From contig JAFZQJ010000006.1 in assembly GCA_017620395.1 (NCBI GenBank), forward strand, positions 20,006 to 84,005: a stretch of DNA of 64,000 nt. The letters run 5' to 3'. Below the pieces are notes generated by a model that saw only the letters and a list, made by a program, of their open reading frames with translations, made no database searches and was not told the DNA's origin. This DNA comes from Clostridia bacterium. Its GTDB lineage: Bacteria; Bacillota; Clostridia; Oscillospirales; RGIG8002. The translations under genes and the position numbers were made by a program. Below, one piece after another: positions 7,501 through 16,475 of the stretch (the stretch's first letter is position 1; every line of letters begins with the position of its first letter).

Positions 7501-9639
7501 TTATACACAGATTCTCATAAATCTCTTAAACTGATCCAGCGTTATATTCTTTTCGTTACCGTTAGCAAGCCGCGTAATATGCCATTCATCGCCTTTATAT
7601 ACCGGGAGATAGAAATAGTATCCCGTCAATAACGATGCTTGTTTATAGCACTTTTTCAGTTCTTCGACTTTCAGTTTATATGCGGTGGAGTCAAACGCCG
7701 CCGGTGTTGCATTTGATATGTTTACGCTTTTTACCTCAAACAAATGAATCCGGTCGAAAGAATCCTTCATGATGAAATCCGGATACGACGAATGGACGCC
7801 GCCCAAGCAGTATTCAAACTTTATTTCGGAGTTCAAAAGATAGTTTTTGCCCCACAGGTATTTCTGCGCAGCATCTATCCTTTCCGGCTCAATTTCGCCA
7901 AAAAGATTAACCTGACCAGCTTTAGGATTTTTCTTGCCCGTCAACACCCGTTTTCCAACACGCTTTCCGCTAAATCCGTCAGCATCCGAAGTAACAAGCT
8001 CTTTAATAATGCTTGCCCATTCGCGTTCAGCTTCACTATCAAATGAGAACTTGTCCTTTCCGTCTCTTCTTCTCCAAACCCAGTCGCCTATATTAACATA
8101 ATTGCCATTGTCAACATAGGAAGAGGTAACGGGAAACGACACTTCACGTGTCGCGCCGGAATCATCAGTTGTCAACTCCATACTCTTCGCGTAATCGCAG
8201 GAATAACGATTGCTTTCCGATGCGATTTTCTCGGCGTGTTCGGCAACCTTCCACCATTTTTCTATGCTTTTGTCAACATAATCATAGCAGAGATCCATCG
8301 TGGCATCGTCAAGCTTCTGCATTGCCTTATAAAGCTCGAAAATGTTTGAATTACTGGATATATTCGGTTGACTCGATAAAAACGCCTCAAGATCAAAGCC
8401 ACTTTTTTCCGTGAGCGGCTTCAACCGTGTGGTATGTATTTTTATAGCGTTTGTAATATCCTCCGGCTCATCCCACAAGCGAACGCCGAGCGTTTTTCTG
8501 ACGTTATCATCGATATTTGCCCAAATCCACGCCGTCATAGCCAGCTCTTGCGCTTGCGGAGAAAGTCGCTCGTAATCAAGGAGTCGAGGATTTCTTCTGA
8601 CTCTGCCGATAACCTGTTCTCCGAGAGTAGGGCTATGCACGTCTCTGACTTGATAAAGCATACACGCTCTCGGAATATCCCAACCTTCGGATATGACCAT
8701 CTTGAAAATGATTATATCAATACCGCTTGTGTTCTCTTTTGCATAGTCTTTCCATCTGGAAACAGGAAGCTTTTTGGCTTTGAAAACGTCGTTTGTATCA
8801 CAATCGGCATCCTTATCAACAATAAGCATCCATTTTAAGTCTTGATGCTCCGCTTTGTTGAGTTCCGGGAATATTAGATTGTTTAATTCATAGGTTCCTT
8901 GCTCGCCATTGGAAATCTGAATAATAAGGCAGGGATTAACGCCGAGAAGATTACGATAATTCTCCTTGACTTCTTCAAATTTGTTGATCGCATCGCCGAC
9001 CGTATCGTTTTCTTCACCCTCGACAATATGTTTGATTAATTTTGCGTTTTCGGCATCGGTCGATTTAATCTCCACATCGGGGTGCTGTTCTCTGCGAAGA
9101 TTAGGCGTAGCGGAAAAGTTCAGTACTTTCGCAAAATACGTATCAGACAGCGTGTCAAGGTTATTTGTTGCAATATGGCACTCGTCTTTGATGAGAAATA
9201 CTTCTTTGCAGTCATCCCAAGAGTACCATCCGGTGATTTCTTGCAAAAATGCATCCATGGCGCCTTGCATCAACCTTCCGCCCTTTTTATAAAGGTCACG
9301 AGGAAGGATATACACGTTATAATCCGTGGGAATATACAACCGTTCTTCTCCGGACAATTCGGTAGAAATAAGATACGGATTCAGATGCGGGAATGCCCCT
9401 GTTTGTTGATACTCGCAAAACTTTGAATAGTTTTGTCCGGCAAGATCGCCTTTGGATAGCGAAGATACAAGAAAAACTATATCGTCATTATTTTCAAGAA
9501 CACGGTTCATCAAATCCGCCATCATATAAGTTTTACCGCTGCCGGTAGGGGCTTTGAACGTGATCTCGTCTTTGTCTCGGAGTTGTTCAACAAGTTCCGA
9601 AACAGCGTTGAGTTGAAGATCTTTCGCTTCCTGTAACAT
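7501..9639 (-). CDS. res: Type III restriction enzyme Res subunit (helicase-nuclease)
   Basis: 712 residues. Superfamily 2 helicase motifs are present: Walker A A-P-T-G-S-G-K-T near residue 35, the D-E-C-H box near residue 155, S-A-T-P, and motif VI Q-V-I-G-R-V-R-R near residue 340. The C-terminal region carries a PD-(D/E)xK nuclease signature, Y-P-D-F-I ending in F-E-V-K-S. It cuts DNA in an ATP-dependent complex with Mod. It is shorter than classical Res proteins (about 900-970 residues) such as EcoP15I, but all core motifs are there. The start overlaps the mod stop (TAATG). The coding sequence is clearly more AT-rich than the flanks, which points to horizontal acquisition. Confidence 0.88.
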   Translation of the reverse strand: MLQEAKDLQLNAVSELVEQLRDKDEITFKAPTGSGKTYMMADLMNRVLENNDDIVFLVSSLSKGDLAGQNYSKFCEYQQTGAFPHLNPYLISTELSGEERLYIPTDYNVYILPRDLYKKGGRLMQGAMDAFLQEITGWYSWDDCKEVFLIKDECHIATNNLDTLSDTYFAKVLNFSATPNLRREQHPDVEIKSTDAENAKLIKHIVEGEENDTVGDAINKFEEVKENYRNLLGVNPCLIIQISNGEQGTYELNNLIFPELNKAEHQDLKWMLIVDKDADCDTNDVFKAKKLPVSRWKDYAKENTSGIDIIIFKMVISEGWDIPRACMLYQVRDVHSPTLGEQVIGRVRRNPRLLDYERLSPQAQELAMTAWIWANIDDNVRKTLGVRLWDEPEDITNAIKIHTTRLKPLTEKSGFDLEAFLSSQPNISSNSNIFELYKAMQKLDDATMDLCYDYVDKSIEKWWKVAEHAEKIASESNRYSCDYAKSMELTTDDSGATREVSFPVTSSYVDNGNYVNIGDWVWRRRDGKDKFSFDSEAEREWASIIKELVTSDADGFSGKRVGKRVLTGKKNPKAGQVNLFGEIEPERIDAAQKYLWGKNYLLNSEIKFEYCLGGVHSSYPDFIMKDSFDRIHLFEVKSVNISNATPAAFDSTAYKLKVEELKKCYKQASLLTGYYFYLPVYKGDEWHITRLANGNEKNITLDQFKRFMRICV

Positions 9640-11309
9640 TACTTATCTTCCTCCGGACGCTTTTTCCAATCGGCGTCGCTTACAAGAATTTTTTGCGTTC
9701 CTTCAAAGTTCCGGCAAACCCACTCGATCTTTTCTTTCAACGCACTGAATCGTTCTTGACCGTACAATGTTTCATCAATCACGTCAAAAGCCGTTTGCCC
9801 CGGAACACTTTCGAAATTTGCAACCTCCGCAATTTCATACACATCAAGACTGCCGCCTAACGGCGCGTTGTCTTTGATCCACTTAAAATCAGTCGACCCA
9901 TCATAACAACTCCCGGTCATAGTTCGCTTAAGCCGTTTTGTGGTAACATCATAGGCAATGCCGTTTGGATTCTCAGGAGTGATCTCATTAATTTGGCATA
10001 AAATGAAACGCCTATTTCCTGGATCTTCAAGGTTTAATTTCAAGACGGCTTCTCCAGTTGTTCCCGACCCAGCAAAAAAGTCAAGGACAATCGCTTCTTT
10101 ATCAGGGCAAACCATTTTCACTAATTCATAAATTAATGCAGATGGTTTCGGATTCTTAAACAGTTGACTCCCGTTCTCGAAAATTTTATCAAGTTCTTTT
10201 TTGCCGTTGTCGTTGGAATATTTGTTATCAATAAAAGATAAAGTTGTGTATGATTTTGTTGCATCTATTGTTTCTAATTCGTTTTTGCCGTTCTTTTTTC
10301 TGCAGTTAAGATACGATTTTGTATAAATACGGTCATTCTTAATTACAAACAGTTTTTGTTTAATGCCCCATTCCACTGCACTTTTTGACCATCTCCATAC
10401 CCAATCGGTTTTTCCATGCTTTCCGGCGTGCCTTTCAATCATACCTGCTTTTGTTCCGCCAGGGTAAAAAGAGCGGCCATCCATTACAATTTCATAGTCC
10501 ATCGTTTGACTATACTGAAGCGAATTATAATCAAGAGTTTGTGACAAGGCATATTTGCCGCGTGTTTCAACAAATTCATCTTCATATTTGTATTTCGACA
10601 GATCAGTTTTTTCTTCTTGGCTGAACTGAATATCTGTTGATAGGGTATATGCTAAAATATAATCGCTGTTTTTCGCAATTGTTTGAGTGGATTTGCCTCC
10701 TTTCTTTGTGATTCTTGATACATTGAAAAGGAAAGCGCTTTCGCCAAACACTTCATCCATTAAACATTTTACATATGCTTGATTCTTGTCATCAATACTT
10801 ACAAAGATAACACCACTCGGGGATAACAACTGCTTTGAGATAAAAAGACGCGGATAAAGCATTGAAAGCAAATTGTCTCTTGTAATTGCATTCTCATAAT
10901 TTGTCTGAGCAAATTCGCCCATGCTATCTTTCCCATACGGTGGATCAATATAAATAACATCAATTTTGCCCTTGTACTGAATAAGCAAATTGAGTAAAGC
11001 GTCATAATTATCGCCGATTATCAACTTATTCGGCGCGCTGTCGGAACCGTCAGAAAAACTTAAATTTTCGTTTTTCTTGAGGTATTTTATAGCATCTTTT
11101 GTAATTTCAAGCCTTTTATCAAAATGAAAGCCCGTCCGCTTATACGTTGTGCCAAGTTCGGCAATGGCAATTGCCTCTGTTAGCGTTTCCGCATTTTGAA
11201 TAAGCTTTTTAAGAAGATCGGCATTGCTCTTTTCAATAATGCCATCTTCAACGCGACGATCCAATTCGTTTAACAGTTCAAGTTTGCTTTGGTCATAAAC
11301 TCTATCCAT
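9639..11309 (-). CDS. mod: Type III DNA adenine methyltransferase Mod subunit
   Basis: 556 residues. Motif IV D-P-P-Y-G (about residue 125) precedes the AdoMet-binding motif I F-F-A-G-S-G-T-T-G (about residue 425), the order of beta-class N6-adenine methyltransferases such as type III Mod. The long stretch between them is the target recognition region. ATG 11309 was chosen because AAAAGGAG lies just upstream; an in-frame extension beyond it has no RBS. It forms a translationally coupled pair with res. Base composition is AT-rich like res. Recognition sequence cannot be read from the protein. Confidence 0.9.
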   Translation of the reverse strand: MDRVYDQSKLELLNELDRRVEDGIIEKSNADLLKKLIQNAETLTEAIAIAELGTTYKRTGFHFDKRLEITKDAIKYLKKNENLSFSDGSDSAPNKLIIGDNYDALLNLLIQYKGKIDVIYIDPPYGKDSMGEFAQTNYENAITRDNLLSMLYPRLFISKQLLSPSGVIFVSIDDKNQAYVKCLMDEVFGESAFLFNVSRITKKGGKSTQTIAKNSDYILAYTLSTDIQFSQEEKTDLSKYKYEDEFVETRGKYALSQTLDYNSLQYSQTMDYEIVMDGRSFYPGGTKAGMIERHAGKHGKTDWVWRWSKSAVEWGIKQKLFVIKNDRIYTKSYLNCRKKNGKNELETIDATKSYTTLSFIDNKYSNDNGKKELDKIFENGSQLFKNPKPSALIYELVKMVCPDKEAIVLDFFAGSGTTGEAVLKLNLEDPGNRRFILCQINEITPENPNGIAYDVTTKRLKRTMTGSCYDGSTDFKWIKDNAPLGGSLDVYEIAEVANFESVPGQTAFDVIDETLYGQERFSALKEKIEWVCRNFEGTQKILVSDADWKKRPEEDK

Positions 11310-11427
11310 ATGCGTTCTCCTTTTACTGTATAAGCAATTGTTAGTAATAGATAACGATTCTTTTAATAATAATACCACATAACTGCATTTTTGTAAAGCG
11401 ATGAATTCGTACCCTCGGAGTATGAAA

Positions 11428-11600
11428 TGATATATCGCCTGACGGCGATATGATATGCTTGCTTCGCAAGCGTGATATACACTCCGCTTCGTTTCGTGTG
11501 TGATATAATATCCGTTCCTTCATACGCGAAGCGTATATCATGCCCGAAGGGTATATCACATGCCGAAGGCATATATCACCCGTTCCGCAGGGAACGGATA
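11428..11600. repeat. Array of about seven mini-hairpins separated by TGATAT
   Basis: Small inverted repeats follow each other about every 22 bases. Stems differ (ATATCGCC, GCTTGC, ATACGC, CCC, ATGCC, CGTTCC) while loops are mostly GAA or TTC, and the linker TGATAT/ATATCA recurs between them. The array lies between mod and ssrA in non-coding DNA. It is not a CRISPR: no constant repeat unit with unique spacers. Function unknown. Confidence 0.65.
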
Positions 11601-11605
11601 TCATT

Positions 11606-11635
11606 GCAAAAGGCAGCCTTTCGGCTGCCTTTTGC
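11606..11635 (-). terminator. Terminator of ssrA
   Basis: Perfect 13-bp stem GCAAAAGGCAGCC with a 4-nt loop, immediately downstream (minus strand) of the tmRNA 3' end; the descending arm ends CCTTTTGC. Confidence 0.85.
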
Positions 11636-11636
11636 A

Positions 11637-11986
11637 TGGTGGAGGCGAGGAGAGTCGAACTCCTGTCCAAAAACCCATCCGCCGCACTTTCTACGAGCGT
11701 AGCCGGCTATTTAAAAGATTCCCTTCGTCCGCCGCCGGTCCGGCAGGCCGCGGAGTCGGGTAGCTTCATTTTTCATGACGCGCTCAAAGCTTTGCGCGTT
11801 CACGTGCACCGCTCGATGACGCCCGTTCGGAAGCCGCGGTACTCTCCCGGCGGACGGCTGCCTTCAGTTAGGCAGCGATCGCAAATTCGTTATTCGCGTT
11901 TATTGTTTTTTGCGGGTATTAAAGTGCGTCCGCAGCACTGCTCGCTTATACGGGTTCCGAATCCCTGTCGAAACCGGTGCGCCCCC
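11637..11986 (-). ncRNA. ssrA: tmRNA (transfer-messenger RNA)
   Basis: 350 nt on the minus strand. The 5' end GGGGGCG pairs with CGCCTCC before an encoded 3' CCA, giving the 7-bp Ala-type acceptor stem. The 5' half has the conserved G-G-T-T-T-C-G-A-C-A-G-G-G segment and the 3' end has the T-arm GGAGTTCGACTCTCC. The tag reading frame at 11868-11897 reads A-N-N-E-F-A-I-A-A then TAA, matching the usual A-N-(D)-E-(Y/F)-A-(L/I)-A-A tag; the resume codon is GCG. It rescues stalled ribosomes with SmpB (not in this window). The 3' end faces the AT-rich R-M stretch; ssrA is a known insertion hot spot. Confidence 0.95.
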
Positions 11987-11997
11987 GTGGGATAAAC

Positions 11998-12025
11998 ATT
12001 ATAACACAACTTGCGTGAAAATCAA
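11998..12025 (-). promoter_or_regulatory. Promoter of ssrA
   Basis: Minus strand TTGATT, 16-bp spacer, TATAAT, 11 bases upstream of the mature tmRNA 5' end. Confidence 0.8.
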
Positions 12026-12053
12026 GTGGTATTTTGCGGTTTTTTGGAGTTAT

Positions 12054-12494
12054 CTAATCGCGCTGTATCAACGTCACGCACTTGCTTACTTTGCGGAGCG
12101 CTTTTCTCTTAAAAAACCACTTTCGAGAAACGCTCACTCGTTTTATTAAATGCTTGTCATTCATTTTGCCGACACTCCAAATTTTGTAACGTAAAAGCGT
12201 TTCTTTATAGTATATATATTCGTACAGCAGTTCATTCTCGCTCAATCTTTTTAAGAATGAAACAACACTTGATATGTACGCGTGCTCACTTCTATAAGTT
12301 GAAGCGAAGAAACTATCGGAATCGTTACCGTATACTATTTCGATACAAGAGTCGGAAACGTCTGCGTAAAACGGAGCGTCATTACTAAAGCGAAGGGCTA
12401 AGGACGTCGGCGATTCTTCTTTGGACAGTATTCTGATGCTTGTTTGAGACTCTATTTCAGGTATCAGTTTTTCAACTAAATCGGTTTTGTTCAC
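12054..12494 (-). CDS. Hypothetical protein
   Basis: 146 residues, from a GTG preceded by AAAGGA about eight bases upstream. No signal peptide or membrane helix. The protein is mixed alpha/beta in look with a basic, Lys/Arg-rich C-terminal third (K-R-V-S-V-S-R-K-W-F-F-K-R-K). I recognise no family. Base composition is AT-rich like the R-M genes beyond ssrA, unlike cimA directly upstream, so it may be part of the same accessory DNA. It follows cimA by 12 bases in the same direction. Confidence 0.55.
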   Translation of the reverse strand: MNKTDLVEKLIPEIESQTSIRILSKEESPTSLALRFSNDAPFYADVSDSCIEIVYGNDSDSFFASTYRSEHAYISSVVSFLKRLSENELLYEYIYYKETLLRYKIWSVGKMNDKHLIKRVSVSRKWFFKRKALRKVSKCVTLIQRD

Positions 12495-12506
12495 TGTTGA
12501 ATTCCT

Positions 12507-14054
12507 TTATCTCAGTTTATACTCCAGCGAATCCGACAGCGCGATGAAGCTCGCCTCGATGACGTCGGCGGAAACGCCCACGGTGTTCCACGCGGAGACG
12601 CCGTCGGTGCTCTCGATGAGCACGCGGACCTTCGCGGCTGTGGAGTCCTTGTTGTCGATGACGCGGACTTTGAAGTCGCGCAGCATCACCTGCGAAATGC
12701 AGGGGTAAAACGCCGTCAGCGCTCTGCGCAGCGCGTTGTCGAGCGCATTGACCGGGCCGATGCCCTCGGCGGCGGTGACCTTGCGTTCCTCGCCGACGCG
12801 CAGCGATATCATCGCGGTGGCGGTGCAGCCCTCGCCGCGGTCGGTCTCGCCGATGATCTTGAAGTAGTCCACCTCAAACGGCTTCTTGCGGTGTCCCAGC
12901 AGCGCGAGAACGCGCAGCTCCAGACTTTCCTCCGCGCCCTCGAACTGATAGCCCTGCGCCTCCAGGCGCTTGAGCTCCGCGAGCACGGCGTTCACCTCGG
13001 CGTCGGATACGGGCGTGTCGGGCAGGATGCGCTCGAGCAGCTTGCGTACGGCGGCCCTGCCGGAAAGCTCGCTGACGAGCAGGCGGCGCTTGTTGCCGAC
13101 CGCCTCCGGCGCGATATGCTCGAAGGCGGCGGAGTTCTTCAGCACTCCGTCTATGTGCGAGCCGCCCTTGTGCGCGAATGCGCTCTTGCCGATGAAAGGC
13201 GCGCGGTTGGGGATCTTTATGTTGAGATATTCGGCGACCTTGCGGGCGACGGGGGTGATGCGTTCGAGTTTGCCTTCCGGCAGGCATCTGAAGCCGCATT
13301 TCAGCTCGAGGTCGGGTATGACGCAGGTCAGGTCGGCGTTGCCGCAGCGTTCGCCGACTCCGGAGAAGGTGCCCTGTATCTGCTCCGCGCCCGCGAGCGC
13401 GGCGGTTATCGTGGAAGCGGCGGAGAGTCCGGCGTCGTTGTGGCAGTGGATACCGATAACGGCGTCCGGCAGGCGCTTCTTCGCGGCGGCGACTCCTTCG
13501 CCGACTACGTGGGGGAGGGTGCCTCCGTTGGTGTCGCAGAGGATCACGCGCTCCGCGCCCGCTTCGTGCGCGGCTTCGATGACGGCGAGCGCGTATTCCG
13601 CGTCGCCGGCGAAGCCGTCGAAGAAGTGCTCGGCGTCGAAGAAGACGCGCTTGCCCGCGCTTTTCATGAAGGCGACGCTGTCGCGCACCATCGCGAGATT
13701 CTCGTCAAGGCCGGTGCGGAGGACTTCGGTGACCTGCCTGTCCCACGCCTTGCCGTAGAGGGTGACGACCTTCGTGCCCGCGCCGGCGAGCGCGGCGAGG
13801 TTTTCGTCCTCCTCCGCCTTCAGCTCCTTGCGCCGCGTCGCGCCGAAGGCGACGAGCTCGGCGTCGGTGCTGACGTCCGCGAGCGCGCGGAAAAGCTCCT
13901 CGTCCTTCGGATTCGAGCCGGGCGTGCCCGCTTCTATGTACGAAACCCCGAGCGAGTCGAGCGCCTTTATGACCGCGAGCTTATCAGAGACGGAGAAGGA
14001 GAGCCCTTCCGCCTGCATGCCCTCGCGCAGAGTGCAGTCGTATATCTCAAGCAT
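12507..14054 (-). CDS. cimA: (R)-citramalate synthase
   Basis: About 515 residues. A DRE-TIM (HMGL-like) domain opens with Y-D-C-T-L-R-E-G, with H-C-H-N-D-A-G-L at about residue 205, and ends in a LeuA-type allosteric dimer domain (from about residue 390). The R-E-G-M-Q start and S-N-P-K-D segment are typical of the citramalate synthase branch rather than isopropylmalate synthase. It condenses pyruvate and acetyl-CoA to citramalate, giving a threonine-independent route to isoleucine. The start at 14054 sits eight bases after AGGAG; ATG 14060 is possible but too close to the RBS. It overlaps the end of leuA, so the two are translationally coupled. Confidence 0.85.
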   Translation of the reverse strand: MLEIYDCTLREGMQAEGLSFSVSDKLAVIKALDSLGVSYIEAGTPGSNPKDEELFRALADVSTDAELVAFGATRRKELKAEEDENLAALAGAGTKVVTLYGKAWDRQVTEVLRTGLDENLAMVRDSVAFMKSAGKRVFFDAEHFFDGFAGDAEYALAVIEAAHEAGAERVILCDTNGGTLPHVVGEGVAAAKKRLPDAVIGIHCHNDAGLSAASTITAALAGAEQIQGTFSGVGERCGNADLTCVIPDLELKCGFRCLPEGKLERITPVARKVAEYLNIKIPNRAPFIGKSAFAHKGGSHIDGVLKNSAAFEHIAPEAVGNKRRLLVSELSGRAAVRKLLERILPDTPVSDAEVNAVLAELKRLEAQGYQFEGAEESLELRVLALLGHRKKPFEVDYFKIIGETDRGEGCTATAMISLRVGEERKVTAAEGIGPVNALDNALRRALTAFYPCISQVMLRDFKVRVIDNKDSTAAKVRVLIESTDGVSAWNTVGVSADVIEASFIALSDSLEYKLR

Positions 14055-15573
14055 TTTCATCGCTCCTTTCGCCCGCCGCGATAATGCGGTTGACCGCGTT
14101 GACGTAAGCGAGCAGCGAAGATTCGATAATGTCGGTGGAGAGTCCCTTGCCTATGAACTGCCTGCCGTCGCAGGTGACGCGGATGCTGACTTCGCCGAGC
14201 GCGTCTCCGCCTTCGGAAACGCTGCGTATAGAGTAGTCGTCAAGCTTCATCTTCAGCCCCGTGACGCTCTCGACCGCCTTGAAGGCGGCGTCGACCGGTC
14301 CGTCGCCCATCGCGACGCCCTCGCGTTTTTCGCCCTGCCTGTCCAGCGTGACGGTGGCGGTGGAGGAGATGACGTTGCCGCTGTTTACGACGAACGCGGA
14401 GAGCGTGTAGGTCTCCGGTATCGCCGCGGCCTTGTGCATGATTATCGCCTCGATATCGTCGGAGGAGATCTCCTTCTTGCGGTCGCAGAGAAGCTTGAAG
14501 TCCGCGAAGAAATCGTCCACGCGCGCGGGGTCGAAGGCGTAGCCGAGCGACTGCAGATACTCCTCGAAGGCGTGCCTGCCGGAGTGCTTGCCGAGCACTA
14601 TGCGCTCCTCGCCCGCGCCGACGTCGGCGGGGGAGATGATCTCGTAGGTGCGGCGGTCGGCGAGCATCCCGTGCTGATGGATGCCGGATTCGTGCGCGAA
14701 GGCGTTCGCGCCGACGATGGCTTTGTTGGGCGGCACCGGAATGCCGGTGATGCGCGAAAGCGTGCGGCTCGCGCGGCATATCTGCTTCGTGTTCACGCCG
14801 GTCTCGACGCCGAAGACGTCGGCGCGGGTGCGCAGCGCCATGACTATCTCCTCGAGGGCGGCGTTGCCGGCGCGTTCGCCGATGCCGTTGACGGTGCATT
14901 CGACCTGCGTCGCCCCGGCGCGTACCGCGGCGATGGAGTTCGCGACCGCGAGCCCCATATCGTTGTGGCAGTGGGCGGAGAGCCCCTTGCCCTCCAGCTC
15001 CGGAACGGCGCCGCGCAGATAGCTTATCAGCTCCGCCATCTCGGCGGGCACGGCGTAGCCGACGGTGTCGGGCACGTTGACGGTGGAGGCGCCCGCGTTC
15101 AGCGCGGCGCGCACGCACTGCGCGAGGAATTCGCGGTCGCTGCGGGTGGCGTCCTCGAAGGAGTATTCCACGTCGCCGCAGAGCGAACGCGCGTAGGCGG
15201 CGCTCTCGGCGATCGCTTCAAGCACCTGCTGACGCGTCATGCGCAGCTTGCGCTCCATATGCAGGTCGGAGGTGGAGATAACGACGTGAAGCAGCGGCGC
15301 GGCGGCGTTTTTCAGCGCCGCGTAGGAGGCGTCGATGTCGTGCCTGTTCGCCCGCGCGAGCGAAGCGACGGAAACGTCCTTCACCCTCGCGGCGACGGCG
15401 GCGATCGCTTCGGCGTCGCCGGGCGAGGCCGCGGCGAAGCCCGCCTCGATAACGTCTACTCCGAGGCGTTCGAGCCGGTGCGCCATTTCGCATTTTTCTT
15501 CAACGTGCATCGAGCAGCCGGGAGCTTGCTCCCCGTCGCGCAGCGTCGTGTCGAATATCCTTATCCTTCTCAT
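14047..15573 (-). CDS. leuA: 2-isopropylmalate synthase
   Basis: 508 residues, full length for the bacterial enzyme. Motifs: F-D-T-T-L-R-D-G-E-Q at the N-terminus, H-C-H-N-D-M-G-L-A with G-E-R-A-G-N downstream, H-E-S-G-I-H-Q-H-G in the linker, and a C-terminal leucine-sensing regulatory domain. It makes 2-isopropylmalate from 2-oxoisovalerate and acetyl-CoA, the first step of leucine synthesis. Start 15573 follows GGGGAG by seven bases. First gene of leuA-cimA; no ilv or leuCD genes are nearby. Confidence 0.9.
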   Translation of the reverse strand: MRRIRIFDTTLRDGEQAPGCSMHVEEKCEMAHRLERLGVDVIEAGFAAASPGDAEAIAAVAARVKDVSVASLARANRHDIDASYAALKNAAAPLLHVVISTSDLHMERKLRMTRQQVLEAIAESAAYARSLCGDVEYSFEDATRSDREFLAQCVRAALNAGASTVNVPDTVGYAVPAEMAELISYLRGAVPELEGKGLSAHCHNDMGLAVANSIAAVRAGATQVECTVNGIGERAGNAALEEIVMALRTRADVFGVETGVNTKQICRASRTLSRITGIPVPPNKAIVGANAFAHESGIHQHGMLADRRTYEIISPADVGAGEERIVLGKHSGRHAFEEYLQSLGYAFDPARVDDFFADFKLLCDRKKEISSDDIEAIIMHKAAAIPETYTLSAFVVNSGNVISSTATVTLDRQGEKREGVAMGDGPVDAAFKAVESVTGLKMKLDDYSIRSVSEGGDALGEVSIRVTCDGRQFIGKGLSTDIIESSLLAYVNAVNRIIAAGERSDENA

Positions 15574-15613
15574 AGCGACACTCCCCATTTTAGTGTCATA
15601 AATATACATAATA

Positions 15614-15642
15614 AGAATAACCTCAAAACCTGATTATGTCAA
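15614..15642 (-). promoter_or_regulatory. Promoter of leuA-cimA
   Basis: Minus strand TTGACA, 17-bp spacer, TATTCT, about 40 bases upstream of the leuA ATG. No T-box leader fits in the short gap. Confidence 0.65.
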
Positions 15643-15711
15643 GAAAAATCGCCGCCGTGTCCGCGAAAATCGCGTTTTTGCGGGCAGAATAGAATAACGG
15701 GAGTGGTGTGT

Positions 15712-16386
15712 ATGGAAGTGATACGGCTTGAAAACGCGTGGAAAATATACGGCGGCGACGAGCGCGAAGTCGAGGCGCTGCGCGGAGTTTCGCTCTCCGT
15801 GCGGGAGGGCGAGTCGGTCGCGATAATCGGCAGCAGCGGCAGCGGAAAATCCACGCTGATGAACATAATCGGCTGCCTCGACGTGCCGACGCGCGGGAGC
15901 TTCGCGCTCTGCGGCAGGGAGGTCGCCCGCCTTTCGGAAAAGAAGCTCTCCGCGATACGCCGCGAGCGCGTCGGATTCATATTCCAGGGCTTCAACCTCA
16001 TACCGACTTTGACGGCGCTGGAGAACGTGGAGCTGCCGCTGCTTTACCGCGGCGTTCCGCGAAGCCGCAGGCGCGAGCTTGCGCTCGCCGCGCTGGACGC
16101 GACGGGGCTTTCCTCGCGGCGGGAGCACAAGCCCGCGGAGCTTTCCGGCGGACAGCAGCAGCGCGTGGCGATAGCCCGCGCAATCGCGCCTTCGCCGCCG
16201 ATAATCCTCGCCGACGAGCCGACCGGAAACCTCGACAGCCGCACCGGCGCGGAGGTGCTTTCGCTGCTGCGCGAACTGAACTGGAAGGGGCACACTCTGG
16301 TGGTCATAACCCACGATATGAAGGTCGCCGCCGGCGCCGGAAGAATTATTGCGCTTTCCGACGGAAAAATTGTCGAAGACGCTTGA
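15712..16386 (+). CDS. ABC transporter ATP-binding protein (LolD/MacB type), no permease nearby
   Basis: 224 residues. Walker [11 protein letters not shown]-loop F-Q-G-F-N, signature [14 protein letters not shown] and Walker [13 protein letters not shown] are intact. The G-N-L-D after Walker B places it in the LolD/MacB/FtsE group, which works with FtsX/MacB-like permeases in lipoprotein or peptide export. No such permease is next to it: leuA is divergent upstream and birA starts downstream from its own promoter. Start at ATG 15712, eight bases after GGGAG. Confidence 0.85.
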   Translation: MEVIRLENAWKIYGGDEREVEALRGVSLSVREGESVAIIGSSGSGKSTLMNIIGCLDVPTRGSFALCGREVARLSEKKLSAIRRERVGFIFQGFNLIPTLTALENVELPLLYRGVPRSRRRELALAALDATGLSSRREHKPAELSGGQQQRVAIARAIAPSPPIILADEPTGNLDSRTGAEVLSLLRELNWKGHTLVVITHDMKVAAGAGRIIALSDGKIVEDA

Positions 16387-16410
16387 TATTTCGTGATTGT
16401 ATGTTATAAT
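16383..16410 (+). promoter_or_regulatory. Promoter of birA
   Basis: TTGATA, 16-bp spacer, TATAAT; the -35 overlaps the stop of the ABC gene. Confidence 0.6.
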
Positions 16411-16475
16411 ATAAATATCAAGTTGACAATTCGTTCCGAAGGGGCGAAAAAACGAAAAAATCGGGGGTGCCGCGA

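Noticed and set aside
11428..11600. A CRISPR array
   Set aside because: The unit is about 22 bases with varying stems and fixed linkers, there is no constant repeat of 28-37 bases, and no cas gene is near.
11472..11763. Short ORFs over the hairpin array and ssrA 3' end
   Set aside because: They read through structured non-coding DNA; the same DNA is explained by the hairpins and tmRNA.
12891..15633. Long + strand frames opposite cimA and leuA
   Set aside because: Antisense shadows of two clear enzymes; composition without domain signs.
15574..15711. A T-box leader for leuA
   Set aside because: The leader is only about 30 bases after the predicted start; no T-box sequence is present.
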